A DNA stretch of 64,000 bases from Gelidibacter salicanalis (GTDB taxonomy: Bacteria > Bacteroidota > Bacteroidia > Flavobacteriales > Flavobacteriaceae): assembly GCF_007997285.1 (NCBI RefSeq), contig NZ_VORX01000003.1:124001-188000 (forward strand), read 5' to 3'. Shown here in pieces: positions 9,031 through 18,790 of the stretch. The translations under genes and the position numbers were made by a program. Below the pieces are notes generated by a model. That model did not search any database, had not been told where the DNA came from, and saw only the letters and a program-made list of their open reading frames with translations. Position 1 is the stretch's first letter. Each line of letters begins with the position of its first letter.

Positions 9031-12000
9031 TCACCTCAACACCTCAATCCACCGTCCTTTACTACGTACCATAAACTCATTATCATACATCGCTTCTACC
9101 TGAATCCCTGGCAAATAATAAGTTCCCAAATACGACGCATTCAACATGACTGTAAAGGTTTTGGTACCATTTTTACCTTTCTGAGGTAAATCAAAATAAA
9201 AGTTGACGCGGTCATCCCTGATATCAGTATATCTGGCTGTACTGGTTGTAGTATCACCAAAAGCAGTAAAACGCGTGTTGACAATGTCCCATCCCGATGG
9301 GAATATCTGGGTCAAGGCCACATCATTCACGTCCTGATTTTTAAGATTGCTCACTTTCACCACAGCCACAAAATCCTGCCCTTGATTCAACTTCCCAATA
9401 TCCAAAACGTTTCCCTTTAAATCTTTATAAACTACGGACACGCTTAAACCACGCTGTTCAGAAAGCTCTTCTCCTAATGGTAGTTTTCCAGAATTCAGCA
9501 CCCGGACATAGACTAAATTATCTTGATTGTTTTTAAAACTGAAGGAATTATTCCCATTTTTCACGATTAATTCACGTTGGGCAATGGCGCTCTTAGTGTC
9601 AATAGTTTCCGATTTGCCGTTGAAGGTATAGTTAACTTTAAGCGATTTCCCACCATTAGCTTCCACCATTTTTGCCATGGCCAATAAACTATAGGCAGTG
9701 GTTTGGGTGCTCATCCATTTTGAACTCGATAAATCTTTCGCTAAATCCTGTGCCACCTCACGCATTTTAGGGTTTTTGGTCAACACCATGGTTTCTAAAG
9801 CCATGGCACGATTTCTATCCACCGATCCGTAGGTGTAATAATTATACTTTGGCGGCGTAAAATTAATATTGGCGGTACTCGAAATTTTTTGGCTAGCTTC
9901 CTTCTGACCTGCCAAAGCATAGGCTGCTGCCAATCGCCATTTGGCCTCGTTGGAAATCTCACTAAACTCCCTTAAACGGTTCATGGCTGCCAAATCTGGA
10001 CTCCCTGCCAAGGCCAACGTGTACAAACGGTAGGCTTGTGCCAAATCAGTATTCGCGGTCCTGAAACTCGGGCGCCAATCTCTTGCCGCTTGAGTTTGGT
10101 AACGCAGCCAATTACTTTTAAATGTCAAGGGTAATACAAAACCTTTTTTCTCGGCTTCCAACATGAAATGTCCGGCATACGTAGTGCTCCAATCATCTAC
10201 GGTGTGCTCTCCCATCCAATAACTCATCCCACCAGATGCCACTTGATAATTACCCAAGCGCTTTACTCCAGCTTCAATATTCTTTTGAATTTCCTGTTTC
10301 TTTTGATTGGTCAAATCAAAAATATCGGTGAGATATAATTGTGGAAACACTGCCGAGGTCACTTGTTCCAAACACCCGTGTGGATATTGGATTAAATAGT
10401 GTAAACGTCGGGTAAAATCCATTGAAGGCAAGGTTGAAAATTCAACTTTGGCACTGTTCGTACCCGCTTCTCCCAACGTTGCAAAATCCAAATTTTTGGA
10501 AGCGTTGGCTTCTAGAGTTTCATCTAATGATTTTGAAGTTATTGGATTGGGATTATAGACGTCAATATCCACCTTATAACTTGATTTCTCACCATTACCA
10601 ATTGCAATCACCTCAACGGTATTAAACCCTTTTGCTTTGCTGACGTCCAATTCAAAATAAGTCATTTGTTCATCTGGCCTCGCAAACGTCAGCGATTTTG
10701 ATGCCGCACCGACTACTGAAATCCCGTCACTTAATTTTAAACTGATATTGACATTTTTCACCTTAGATTCCATGGCAAACACGGTTACCGGTAAGGTCAC
10801 CTTTTCTCCAGGACTGAGTTTACGTGGTAATGTTGCCAACACCATTAAAGGTTTTTTGACTTGAACCGATTTCTCAGCACTACCGTAAGCTTCGGTATTA
10901 GCATCACCAGCAACAACCATCGCTCTCACGGATCCAATATAGTTTGGCATTCTAATGTTGTGTGTTTTACGCTCGCCTGCGCCCAAAGTAAACGGTCCCA
11001 AATACTTGACCACGGGTTTGAATCGGTTTGGTTTTTTATTTTTACCGGCGGCAGCATTCGCATCACCCCCAATGGCAAACACCTGATCAATACTTCCACT
11101 GTAGGCACCTATGACATCGTCAAAAATATCCCAAGTTTTAACCCCCAAGGCTTCACGCGCATAAAATTCATCCCAAGCATTTGGCGTTTTAAATCGGGTC
11201 AGATCCAACAAGCCTTCCTCAACAATCGCCAACGTATAGGTCATTGGTTTCTTATTCTTCTCACTGACCACCACATCAAACTCCTGATCTGGTTGCAGCG
11301 CATTTGGCATTTTAATTTCTGGTTTCAGTTTCGTTTCTGGATTTTCAACCATCAACGGAATAACCCCATACAAGCGAAGTGGCAAATCGTTAGCCGTAGT
11401 AGCATGCGGTTGTAATAAGGAAATATTGACAAACACGTTAGGTGCCATGTCTTTTGTAATCGGAATATTAACGGTCGTTTCCCCTTGCTTGGTAACAATC
11501 CATTTGTAAGACAGCACCTCAGATCCGTTTTCGATACTAATAAGCGCTCGACCTTCAGTACCTGAAGGAAAGGTGATTTGAGCAGACTGCCCTACATTAT
11601 AATTTTCCTTATCTGCCGCAAACACCAACATTTTGGCTGCTTCTTTGTCCGTATCGGACGAGTTTTGATACCAATTTTTATAGAAATACGCTGTTCTTCC
11701 AGTGGCATGTCCACTCTGAGGATCGATGATTCTGATCAAATATCGCCCGCGTTGATGTTCTGGAATGTTTAGCGAAAACTTCCCTTTTCCGTTAGCATCT
11801 GTCGTCACCTTTTTATCCAAATAAGGTTTATGATAGGTGCTCGATACATAACTGGACAGGTTGTCTTCAGATGAATTCCACCACCAGCGCCATTCTATTT
11901 TATAGACTTTCACTTCGAGATTTTCACGCTGCACAGGTTTGCCTTTTGCATCTACCGTAATAACATCAAACCCTTGATTTTGATCCGTAAAAAAGGTGCC

Positions 12001-14613
12001 ATTTTTATTTTCTTCTGGCGATTTCAATCCAACGAAAGAACTGTAGGGCGCATAGGTTTTGGTGAAGGCATCCAACGAAAAATCACCACCATTTTCAAAA
12101 GCACGCACTAGAAATTGAACGTTCAATAATCCGGGGGCATTTTTACCCACGTTTAAAGGTTTGGTAATGTTTGCGACGCCTTCTTCATTTACGTTGCCCT
12201 CAAAAACAGTGAGTTCTTCTGAAGAAAACGAACGGGTAGGATCTACGAACTCATAGTCTTTATAATTCTTAAAGCCCTCGTAAGAGGTGCTGAACTTGGC
12301 TTTAATTTCGGCTTTTAAATTCTTAGCTGGCGTACCGTGCAACCATTGCACATCTAAGGTGCCATTCAAGGGTTCAGTGCTCGACAAAACCTCATTTTCA
12401 AAATCGATCTTGATTTTTAAACGGTTTGGCTTAACGGTTTCTATGCGCAATCCTTTATAAAATGACGCGCCACCAACGGACACTTTTACGTTGTAATTTC
12501 CTGTTTTGCCTTCAAACTCTGTAGGCACTGTAAATCGGTAGAAATTATTGATATTTTCCGTGCTGATATTCTTATAAATCAGTTTCCCGCTCGGGTCCGT
12601 CACTTCCATTTTAACCGGATGTCCTTTGGGTAATTTGTTGTCGTTATCATTCAACATAAAGGTCAAAAACAACGAATCTCCCGGACGCCAAACTCCACGT
12701 TCGCCATAGATATAGCCTTTAAGGCCGCGTTGCAGACTGTTCCCAGACACATCAAATTTGCTTAAGGATAACGAATTGCCATCCACTAGTTTTATATAAC
12801 TGGTGTTTTTCCCTTTAGTGACAATAGCAAAAGAGGCCACCTTAGTGCTTTTAAAGGTAGCTAAGCCTTCACTATCAGTCGTTGCTTTCCCAATTTCCTG
12901 TTGCTGAAAATTGAACAGCCTCACCATCGCCCCCGATTCAGGATTAGTATTCAAAATATTAGTCACCGCAAAATAATAGGTGTTATTCGCACCTTGTTTG
13001 GCAATCACCCCCAAATTGGAAGCGATTAGATTTTGGGAAATAACCCGGTTTTCATTAAAATATGCGTCATGACACGGGTTGTTGCGTTCTTCCCAATTAT
13101 AATTTGAGTTTCTATAGCTGTAGATTAAGTTGTCCCAATATTCTTCTTCCCGCAAATCTTCATCTTCCGTAGTACTTTCATTATAATTATCTTGGTAATA
13201 CTCATTGTAATAATAGTCATCGTAGGAGTCCTCATCTGAAGTGTTGACGTTAGCATAATTATCACAATCAAAGATGGAATATTCCTTTTTGATGCTCAAT
13301 TCGATGCGGTAAATCGCACCAGGATCAGCATTAAAAAAGGTTGAAAGATCAATACTGTAGGCTTTCCATTTCCCATGATTTGCCACCGCATCGTTTTGCA
13401 AGGTGATGGTTTGTTTGGCAATGCGTCGGCCTACGCGTTTAATAGCCGACTGATTATTGCTCTGAAAATCGTTATCTTGTAGGAACTGCAAGACATTATC
13501 TTCAAAAATCTTAATCACCCGGACGTCGACTGCCTTTAAATTAACGGCTTCAAAATTGAATTTAAGTTCATTGGAATTCGGTAAAATTGTGCCATTGCTG
13601 ATGAGACGCACCTGAGGTTTTAAATCTTCAAAAGAAATGGTTTTAGAAAATGCTTTTTTGAGTTTAAAGCCGTCAGTATTGGCAATACCTTGAAAGACAT
13701 CGACCAAGGCATCGCCTACCAATTTCGATTCTGGATACACTTTAAGCACGTTGCCGTCTACAATAAACTTTGGATTTTTTGAATTTTTGATGGTTACCAA
13801 GCCGTCAAAATTTTGTTGCTTGTTTAAGGGATCCGAAAAGTTAATGGATACCATTTGCTCTGGTGTTTGAACGACTGAAACATTGACAATCGTGAAATTA
13901 TTGATGCCCGGAATCTTGAATTTACTTTCGCCGGAATTGCTTGCCTTTATGGCTTTGCCATTCCATTTGACTAGAATTTCACTGTCCTCAAGCAGTCGAT
14001 TGATACTGTCAATTTTAAACTCAAAAACCCGCTCTCTCCCCGCAGCTTCATTCCACTGTAACATGAGTTTTTTCCCGTTTTGCCAAGCTTCAACAAGTTG
14101 TTTTGCGATTTTAAGTTCGATAACATCCGCCGATTTTAAAACCGCTTCTACATACTGCCACTTTTTACTGTAGGATTGTAAATTGGTGGTGGCTACATTA
14201 AAACTAGGCGTAATGGTTTTGAACTGAAAAGTATAGGTTTTGAATTCTTTGGGCTGATTTTTATTAAGTTCAGCCAAGTTAATACTTACGGTATACTCAG
14301 TATCCGGTTTAAGCGGCTCATCCTGTTTAAAAACAAGAGTATGCGCATTTTCAACCACTAATTTTCCCTGAACTTTTGGCTCAATTTTGATAAGATTTTG
14401 GTTTATGACCTTTCCCGCAGTCCATCCTTCAACGTCATTTGCCAAGCTGATTAAGATAGGATCGGCATTAGAAACGCGGCCTGCCGTAGTATAACTTATA
14501 TAATCCCGGAACTTAAAGAGATTATCGGTGTCTTGATCTATAGCATCGTCCTTTTTACAAGAAGCCACTAGACAAAGCAGGAACACAAAAGAAATTATTA
14601 TTTTAAACGGCAT
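9031..14613 (-). CDS. Bacterial alpha-2-macroglobulin lipoprotein
   Basis: 1860 residues, typical of large bacterial alpha-2-macroglobulins (MG domains, bait region, thioester domain). The signal peptide ends in a lipobox with Cys19 (CLVASC), so it is a lipoprotein. The thioester motif appears as HGCLEQ near residue 1411, followed by the helical thioester-domain repeats. A2Ms trap attacking proteases by bait cleavage and covalent attachment; bacterial forms associate with PBP1C, the gene downstream here. Two oddities are a Tyr/Asp/Glu-rich insert around residues 455-495, and acidic residues right after the lipid Cys (CKKDDA), which resemble the surface-export signal of Bacteroidetes lipoproteins. 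The ATG at 14613 is the only start giving the lipobox. Confidence 0.95.
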   Translation of the reverse strand: MPFKIIISFVFLLCLVASCKKDDAIDQDTDNLFKFRDYISYTTAGRVSNADPILISLANDVEGWTAGKVINQNLIKIEPKVQGKLVVENAHTLVFKQDEPLKPDTEYTVSINLAELNKNQPKEFKTYTFQFKTITPSFNVATTNLQSYSKKWQYVEAVLKSADVIELKIAKQLVEAWQNGKKLMLQWNEAAGRERVFEFKIDSINRLLEDSEILVKWNGKAIKASNSGESKFKIPGINNFTIVNVSVVQTPEQMVSINFSDPLNKQQNFDGLVTIKNSKNPKFIVDGNVLKVYPESKLVGDALVDVFQGIANTDGFKLKKAFSKTISFEDLKPQVRLISNGTILPNSNELKFNFEAVNLKAVDVRVIKIFEDNVLQFLQDNDFQSNNQSAIKRVGRRIAKQTITLQNDAVANHGKWKAYSIDLSTFFNADPGAIYRIELSIKKEYSIFDCDNYANVNTSDEDSYDDYYYNEYYQDNYNESTTEDEDLREEEYWDNLIYSYRNSNYNWEERNNPCHDAYFNENRVISQNLIASNLGVIAKQGANNTYYFAVTNILNTNPESGAMVRLFNFQQQEIGKATTDSEGLATFKSTKVASFAIVTKGKNTSYIKLVDGNSLSLSKFDVSGNSLQRGLKGYIYGERGVWRPGDSLFLTFMLNDNDNKLPKGHPVKMEVTDPSGKLIYKNISTENINNFYRFTVPTEFEGKTGNYNVKVSVGGASFYKGLRIETVKPNRLKIKIDFENEVLSSTEPLNGTLDVQWLHGTPAKNLKAEIKAKFSTSYEGFKNYKDYEFVDPTRSFSSEELTVFEGNVNEEGVANITKPLNVGKNAPGLLNVQFLVRAFENGGDFSLDAFTKTYAPYSSFVGLKSPEENKNGTFFTDQNQGFDVITVDAKGKPVQRENLEVKVYKIEWRWWWNSSEDNLSSYVSSTYHKPYLDKKVTTDANGKGKFSLNIPEHQRGRYLIRIIDPQSGHATGRTAYFYKNWYQNSSDTDKEAAKMLVFAADKENYNVGQSAQITFPSGTEGRALISIENGSEVLSYKWIVTKQGETTVNIPITKDMAPNVFVNISLLQPHATTANDLPLRLYGVIPLMVENPETKLKPEIKMPNALQPDQEFDVVVSEKNKKPMTYTLAIVEEGLLDLTRFKTPNAWDEFYAREALGVKTWDIFDDVIGAYSGSIDQVFAIGGDANAAAGKNKKPNRFKPVVKYLGPFTLGAGERKTHNIRMPNYIGSVRAMVVAGDANTEAYGSAEKSVQVKKPLMVLATLPRKLSPGEKVTLPVTVFAMESKVKNVNISLKLSDGISVVGAASKSLTFARPDEQMTYFELDVSKAKGFNTVEVIAIGNGEKSSYKVDIDVYNPNPITSKSLDETLEANASKNLDFATLGEAGTNSAKVEFSTLPSMDFTRRLHYLIQYPHGCLEQVTSAVFPQLYLTDIFDLTNQKKQEIQKNIEAGVKRLGNYQVASGGMSYWMGEHTVDDWSTTYAGHFMLEAEKKGFVLPLTFKSNWLRYQTQAARDWRPSFRTANTDLAQAYRLYTLALAGSPDLAAMNRLREFSEISNEAKWRLAAAYALAGQKEASQKISSTANINFTPPKYNYYTYGSVDRNRAMALETMVLTKNPKMREVAQDLAKDLSSSKWMSTQTTAYSLLAMAKMVEANGGKSLKVNYTFNGKSETIDTKSAIAQRELIVKNGNNSFSFKNNQDNLVYVRVLNSGKLPLGEELSEQRGLSVSVVYKDLKGNVLDIGKLNQGQDFVAVVKVSNLKNQDVNDVALTQIFPSGWDIVNTRFTAFGDTTTSTARYTDIRDDRVNFYFDLPQKGKNGTKTFTVMLNASYLGTYYLPGIQVEAMYDNEFMVRSKGRWIEVLR

Positions 14614-14680
14614 ACTGCATGGTATTAGTGCTGCAAAGATTGTAAAACCAATGCAGAATTAAGTCGTATTTTCTGACAAA

Positions 14681-15766
14681 TCATTCTTTGTAAATTCCTA
14701 GCGTTAATGTTCCCGACGCATCCATCGAAGCCCTGTACATGCCGGCCGTGTTAAATTCCATGACCATATTGCCATCTTTATCAACCGCAACAATACCACC
14801 GTCACCACCTAAATCAGGTACTTTTTTCTGAATGACTTCTCGCGCAGCTTCTTGCAAACTCAAACCTTTATAATCCATCAAGGCAGAAATATCGTGAGCC
14901 ACCATCGCACGGATAAAATATTCGCCCCAACCCGTACTACTCACGGCACAGGTTGCGTTATTGGCATAAGTACCCGCCCCAATTATTGGTGCATCACCAA
15001 TGCGTCCCCAGCGTTTATTGGTCATTCCGCCTGTCGAAGTTCCTGCGGAAAGATTTCCGTCTTTATCCAAAGCCACACACCCTACAGTTCCAAATTTTGA
15101 ATCTTTTATAATCGGGTCATAAAAGGCCGTTTTGTCTCGTGCATTCTTCGTGTCTTCGGCTGCTTTTACCCGTTCTAAGGCTTTAAATCGGTTTTCAGTA
15201 TAAAAATAGGAAGGGTCAACGAGTTCTATATTTTGCTCTTTTGCAAACAGTTCCGCGCCTTCTCCAGACAACATCACATGTGGGGAGTTTTCCATAACGG
15301 CTCTGGCTAAATTGATTGGATTTTTAACCGTTTTAGTTCCTGCAGAAGCACCTGCATTTAAGGTTTTTCCATCCATAATGGAGGCATCCAATTCATTTGT
15401 TCCCGCATTTGTAAACACAGCACCTTTGCCTGCATTAAACAGTGGCGAATTTTCTAAAACATTGATGGTTTTTTCCACAGCATCCAAACTCGAACCGCCA
15501 TTTTTTAAAATCTCGTGCCCCACGCGAATCGCCTCTTCCAGCTTCGCGTTATAGGCTGCTTCATCTTCGGCTGACATATTTTCACGTAAGATGGTACCCG
15601 CGCCACCATGGATGACAATAGCAAATTCATTCACTTTTTTTGATTCGGATGTAGCGTTCGTTTTTGACTCAGAAGTTGTTTCCTGTTCCACCATTGGGGT
15701 GTTTTGATCATTTTTACAGTTTAGAAACAGGAGCATTAAAAACGGGACATAAATAAGGTTTTTCAT
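14681..15766 (-). CDS. Isoaspartyl peptidase / L-asparaginase type 2, lipidated
   Basis: 361 residues of the Ntn-hydrolase isoaspartyl peptidase family, which autocleaves and uses the new N-terminal Thr as nucleophile to hydrolyse isoaspartyl dipeptides and asparagine. The cleavage site is in FGTVGCVALD (Thr near residue 226), followed by GTSTGGMTNKRWGRIGD, which lines the active site; the family start FAIVIHGGAGT is also present. The first ~20 residues (MKNLIYVPFLMLLFLNC) are a lipoprotein signal, placing the enzyme in the envelope rather than the cytoplasm as in E. coli. I chose the ATG at 15766 because it gives this signal; the 32-residue upstream extension is not signal-like. It lies 67 bases upstream of the alpha-2-macroglobulin gene and may share its transcript. 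Confidence 0.92.
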   Translation of the reverse strand: MKNLIYVPFLMLLFLNCKNDQNTPMVEQETTSESKTNATSESKKVNEFAIVIHGGAGTILRENMSAEDEAAYNAKLEEAIRVGHEILKNGGSSLDAVEKTINVLENSPLFNAGKGAVFTNAGTNELDASIMDGKTLNAGASAGTKTVKNPINLARAVMENSPHVMLSGEGAELFAKEQNIELVDPSYFYTENRFKALERVKAAEDTKNARDKTAFYDPIIKDSKFGTVGCVALDKDGNLSAGTSTGGMTNKRWGRIGDAPIIGAGTYANNATCAVSSTGWGEYFIRAMVAHDISALMDYKGLSLQEAAREVIQKKVPDLGGDGGIVAVDKDGNMVMEFNTAGMYRASMDASGTLTLGIYKE

Positions 15767-15885
15767 AGCGTATAGATTGAATTTCAGCCTTAAAGTTAGC
15801 TTATTTTTAAGGAGGGTAGGCTTCAAAAAGCGACATATTATTGCTATCTTCGCAAACATCATTAATTAATTAAAAAACAATATAT

Positions 15886-17439
15886 ATGCAAGCAGTTGCT
15901 ACAGATTTTGGAATTGAAAAAGCCCTAAAAGCATTAGGCGTTAAAGATATAAATGAAGGCACTTCAACAGGCTCAACTAATTTTTCTAACGGCGAAGTTA
16001 TTGAAAGCTATTCACCAGTAGATGGAAAACTGATTGGTAAGGTAAAAGCTACCACTAAGGAGGATTACGAGAAAGTCATGGAAGCCTCTACAAAAGCTTT
16101 CAAGGTTTGGAGAGACGTTCCAGCACCTCAACGCGGTGAGATTGTACGTCAGTTTGGAAATAAATTAAGAGAATTGAAGCAGCCTCTTGGGAAACTCGTG
16201 TCTTATGAAATGGGAAAATCACTTCAAGAAGGCTATGGCGAGGTGCAAGAGATGATTGACATCTGCGATTTCGCAGTAGGTCTGTCCCGTCAATTAAATG
16301 GGCAAACCATTCCGTCTGAGCGTCCTGGTCACGTGATGAGAGAACAATGGCACCCGATTGGTGTGGTTGGGATCATTTCAGCATTTAACTTTCCGGTTGC
16401 CGTTTGGGCTTGGAACACCGCACTGGCGTGGATTTGTGGTGATGTTTGTGTTTGGAAAGCTTCAGAAAAAACACCTTTATGTTCTATAGCCTGTCAAAAT
16501 ATCATTGCTGGCGTTTTAAGAGATAATAATTTACCTGAAGGGATTTCTAATATCATCAATGGCGATTATAAAGTTGGTGAATTCATGACAAAAGATCCTA
16601 AAATTGCTCTTATTTCTGCAACAGGATCTACAAGAATGGGACGTATTGTTGGAAAAACCGTTGCGGAACGTTTTGGAAAATCATTATTGGAATTAGGAGG
16701 TAACAATGCCATCATCATTACCCCAACTGCCGATTTAAAAGTGGTCGTTCCGGGTGCTGTTTTTGGCGCGGTTGGTACTGCAGGACAACGTTGTACGTCA
16801 ACACGTCGTCTGATTATTCACGAATCCGTTTACGATAAAGTGAGAGATGCGATAGTTGGTGCTTACGGTCAAATTAAAATCGGGAATCCTTTAGATGAAA
16901 ACTATCACGTGGGACCAGTAATTGACAAAGATTCTGTAAAAACATATTTGGAAGCGATTGAAAAAGCAAAAGCTGAAGGCGGAAACGTATTGGTTGAAGG
17001 TGGCGTTTTAGAAGGCGAAGGCTTTGAAAGCGGCTGCTACGTGAAACCAGCAATCATTGAAGCAGAAAATCATTATGAAATTGTACAGCACGAAACGTTT
17101 GCCCCAATTTTATATTTAATGAAATATTCTGGTGATGTAGAAAATGCCATTCAAACACAAAACGGTGTGGCTCAAGGTTTATCTTCAGCAATTATGACCA
17201 ACGAACTGAAAGAAGCAGAGAAATTCTTGTCTTATGCTGGTTCTGATTGTGGAATTGCCAATGTAAACATCGGAACTTCCGGTGCTGAAATTGGTGGCGC
17301 CTTTGGAGGTGAAAAAGAAACAGGTGGTGGACGTGAGTCTGGATCTGATGCTTGGAAAGTGTACATGCGCCGTCAAACAAATACTATTAATTATTCTGAC
17401 GAATTGCCATTAGCACAAGGCATCAAGTTTGATTTGTAA
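15886..17439 (+). CDS. Aldehyde dehydrogenase, ALDH7 type (alpha-aminoadipic semialdehyde / piperideine-6-carboxylate dehydrogenase)
   Basis: 517 residues, cytosolic. Catalytic Glu (LLELGGNNA, ~268) and Cys (GQRCTSTRR, ~301) and the NAD-binding GSTRMGRIVG are present. The sequence TAGQRCTSTRRL and the C-terminal GGEKETGGGRESGSDAWK are typical of the antiquitin/ALDH7 group, whose bacterial members oxidise alpha-aminoadipic semialdehyde in lysine catabolism. Substrate assignment rests on subfamily resemblance. The gene is monocistronic: the upstream neighbour is divergent and a strong terminator follows. Confidence 0.9.
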   Translation: MQAVATDFGIEKALKALGVKDINEGTSTGSTNFSNGEVIESYSPVDGKLIGKVKATTKEDYEKVMEASTKAFKVWRDVPAPQRGEIVRQFGNKLRELKQPLGKLVSYEMGKSLQEGYGEVQEMIDICDFAVGLSRQLNGQTIPSERPGHVMREQWHPIGVVGIISAFNFPVAVWAWNTALAWICGDVCVWKASEKTPLCSIACQNIIAGVLRDNNLPEGISNIINGDYKVGEFMTKDPKIALISATGSTRMGRIVGKTVAERFGKSLLELGGNNAIIITPTADLKVVVPGAVFGAVGTAGQRCTSTRRLIIHESVYDKVRDAIVGAYGQIKIGNPLDENYHVGPVIDKDSVKTYLEAIEKAKAEGGNVLVEGGVLEGEGFESGCYVKPAIIEAENHYEIVQHETFAPILYLMKYSGDVENAIQTQNGVAQGLSSAIMTNELKEAEKFLSYAGSDCGIANVNIGTSGAEIGGAFGGEKETGGGRESGSDAWKVYMRRQTNTINYSDELPLAQGIKFDL

Positions 17440-17462
17440 TAGATCAAGTTTTATATAAATTT

Positions 17463-17499
17463 AAAAAGCCACTTTCGTTTGAAAGTGGCTTTTTTTTTA
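17463..17499. terminator. Bidirectional terminator after the ALDH gene
   Basis: A near-perfect stem of about 14 bases built on GCCACTTTC / GAAAGTGGC, with a four-base loop (GTTT) and a run of Ts on the plus strand and of As before the stem. It separates the ALDH gene from the convergent nuclease gene. Confidence 0.9.
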
Positions 17500-17507
17500 T
17501 TACTACT

Positions 17508-18560
17508 CTAAGGAACTTGCTTGATGACATAAACATACACCGGAAAATGATCGCTAAAGCCACCCGTAAAACCTCCATCTGAAAAACTTCTAAACGGATA
17601 GCCTTTCCAACGTCCGCGTTTGGTGGTCAAATAATTCTTATTATAAATAAAGGCTTTATAAAACCGGAATGATGTAAAGTCCTTTTCCAATAAGGGTTGC
17701 GTCATTAAAATTTGATCAAATAAACTCCAAGCATCGCGATAGGCGGTGGTGCCCAATCCGTTCTTATGAAAATTTTCGTAGGGATTATAAATCTCTTTTA
17801 ATTCAAGTTTCTCTCTGTCTGATTTGGCCTTCAGAATTTGCTTTAAACTGGCGTTGTTGGGATCGTCATTTAAATCGCCCATCGTAAAAATCTTGGCATA
17901 CGGATCAATTATTTGTAGAGAATCAATAATGCGCTTATTGAGTGTCGCCGCGGCCATCCGCTTGCTTCTACTTCGTTCTTCACCGCCACTCCGCGATGGC
18001 CAATGGTTGACAATAACATGAATCAATTCGCCATCCAGCTTGCCGCTTACCAAAAGCTGATCTCGTGTGTGCACTCTATTTTTAGTCGTTTCATCATAAA
18101 TTTTCAGCACGTGACTACTTGTAGAAACGGGTTGAAAAAGTGTCTTTTGATATATCAGGGCAACATCAATACCGCGAATATCCGGGGATTCATAATGGAT
18201 GATACCGTAGTTTTTAGGCAGCAGGAGTGTATCATTGACCAGATCAACTAAAACATCTCTGTTTTCAACTTCTGAAACTCCTAAAATAGCCGGGGCATTT
18301 TGAGCACCATCCGCTCCAATATCGGAAATAACCTGAGCCATATGCCGTACCTTTTTATAATAAACGGCTGACCTGCCTGTACGAATTTCTAACATTGGAC
18401 TCGCTTCATCAAATTTTAAGGGATCATTAATGGTGTCGAAAAAATTCTCCAAATTGTAAAATGCAACCGTATGGATCTTGAATTTTTTAGGTTCTTGAGA
18501 CCATAAGTTGGAAGCAAACACTACTAAAATAAGGCATAAGCGTAAGGTCTGTAATTTCAT
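17508..18560 (-). CDS. Secreted endonuclease/exonuclease/phosphatase-family protein
   Basis: 350 residues starting with a signal peptide (MKLQTLRLCLILVVFASNLWSQ). The EEP-fold core shows AFYNLENFFDT (metal-binding Asn/Glu), ILGVSEVENRDVL, VNHWPSRSGGEERSR, MGDLNDDP and SDHFPVYV, the standard Mg-dependent phosphodiesterase residues. Export points to extracytoplasmic DNA, RNA or phosphoester cleavage. The start is the ATG at 18560, since the 24 extra upstream residues would bury the signal peptide. A divergent TonB receptor gene begins 230 bases away, and a second paralogue lies beyond it at 23451-24416, with about 35-40% visible identity in the core motifs. Confidence 0.88.
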   Translation of the reverse strand: MKLQTLRLCLILVVFASNLWSQEPKKFKIHTVAFYNLENFFDTINDPLKFDEASPMLEIRTGRSAVYYKKVRHMAQVISDIGADGAQNAPAILGVSEVENRDVLVDLVNDTLLLPKNYGIIHYESPDIRGIDVALIYQKTLFQPVSTSSHVLKIYDETTKNRVHTRDQLLVSGKLDGELIHVIVNHWPSRSGGEERSRSKRMAAATLNKRIIDSLQIIDPYAKIFTMGDLNDDPNNASLKQILKAKSDREKLELKEIYNPYENFHKNGLGTTAYRDAWSLFDQILMTQPLLEKDFTSFRFYKAFIYNKNYLTTKRGRWKGYPFRSFSDGGFTGGFSDHFPVYVYVIKQVP

Positions 18561-18599
18561 TTTACAAAGTGTTTGGGATGCCCTCCATATTTCTGTATT

Positions 18600-18607
18600 C
18601 AAATGTA
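18600..18607 (-). promoter_or_regulatory. Putative -7 box for the secreted nuclease gene
   Basis: Minus-strand TACATTTG matches TAnnTTTG and gives a leader of about 35 bases before the ATG at 18560. No clear -33 TTG was seen. Confidence 0.4.
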
Positions 18608-18790
18608 AATATATATTATAAATAATGTACATTTATAAGGTCTATTTATCTCATTTTTAGACATAAAGAACATAAACATCAGTGTCGTTATATAGTAGCA
18701 TTGCTGTATTAGTGTAGTGGATTTACCAAAAATTTGAGTGATTAAGATCATTTTTAGCACCTGTCTGAATGATCAACTTAAAAGCAGACG

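Noticed and set aside
10861-11415. 184-codon plus-strand frame
   Set aside because: It is antisense to the alpha-2-macroglobulin gene, whose protein sequence is well conserved through this region.
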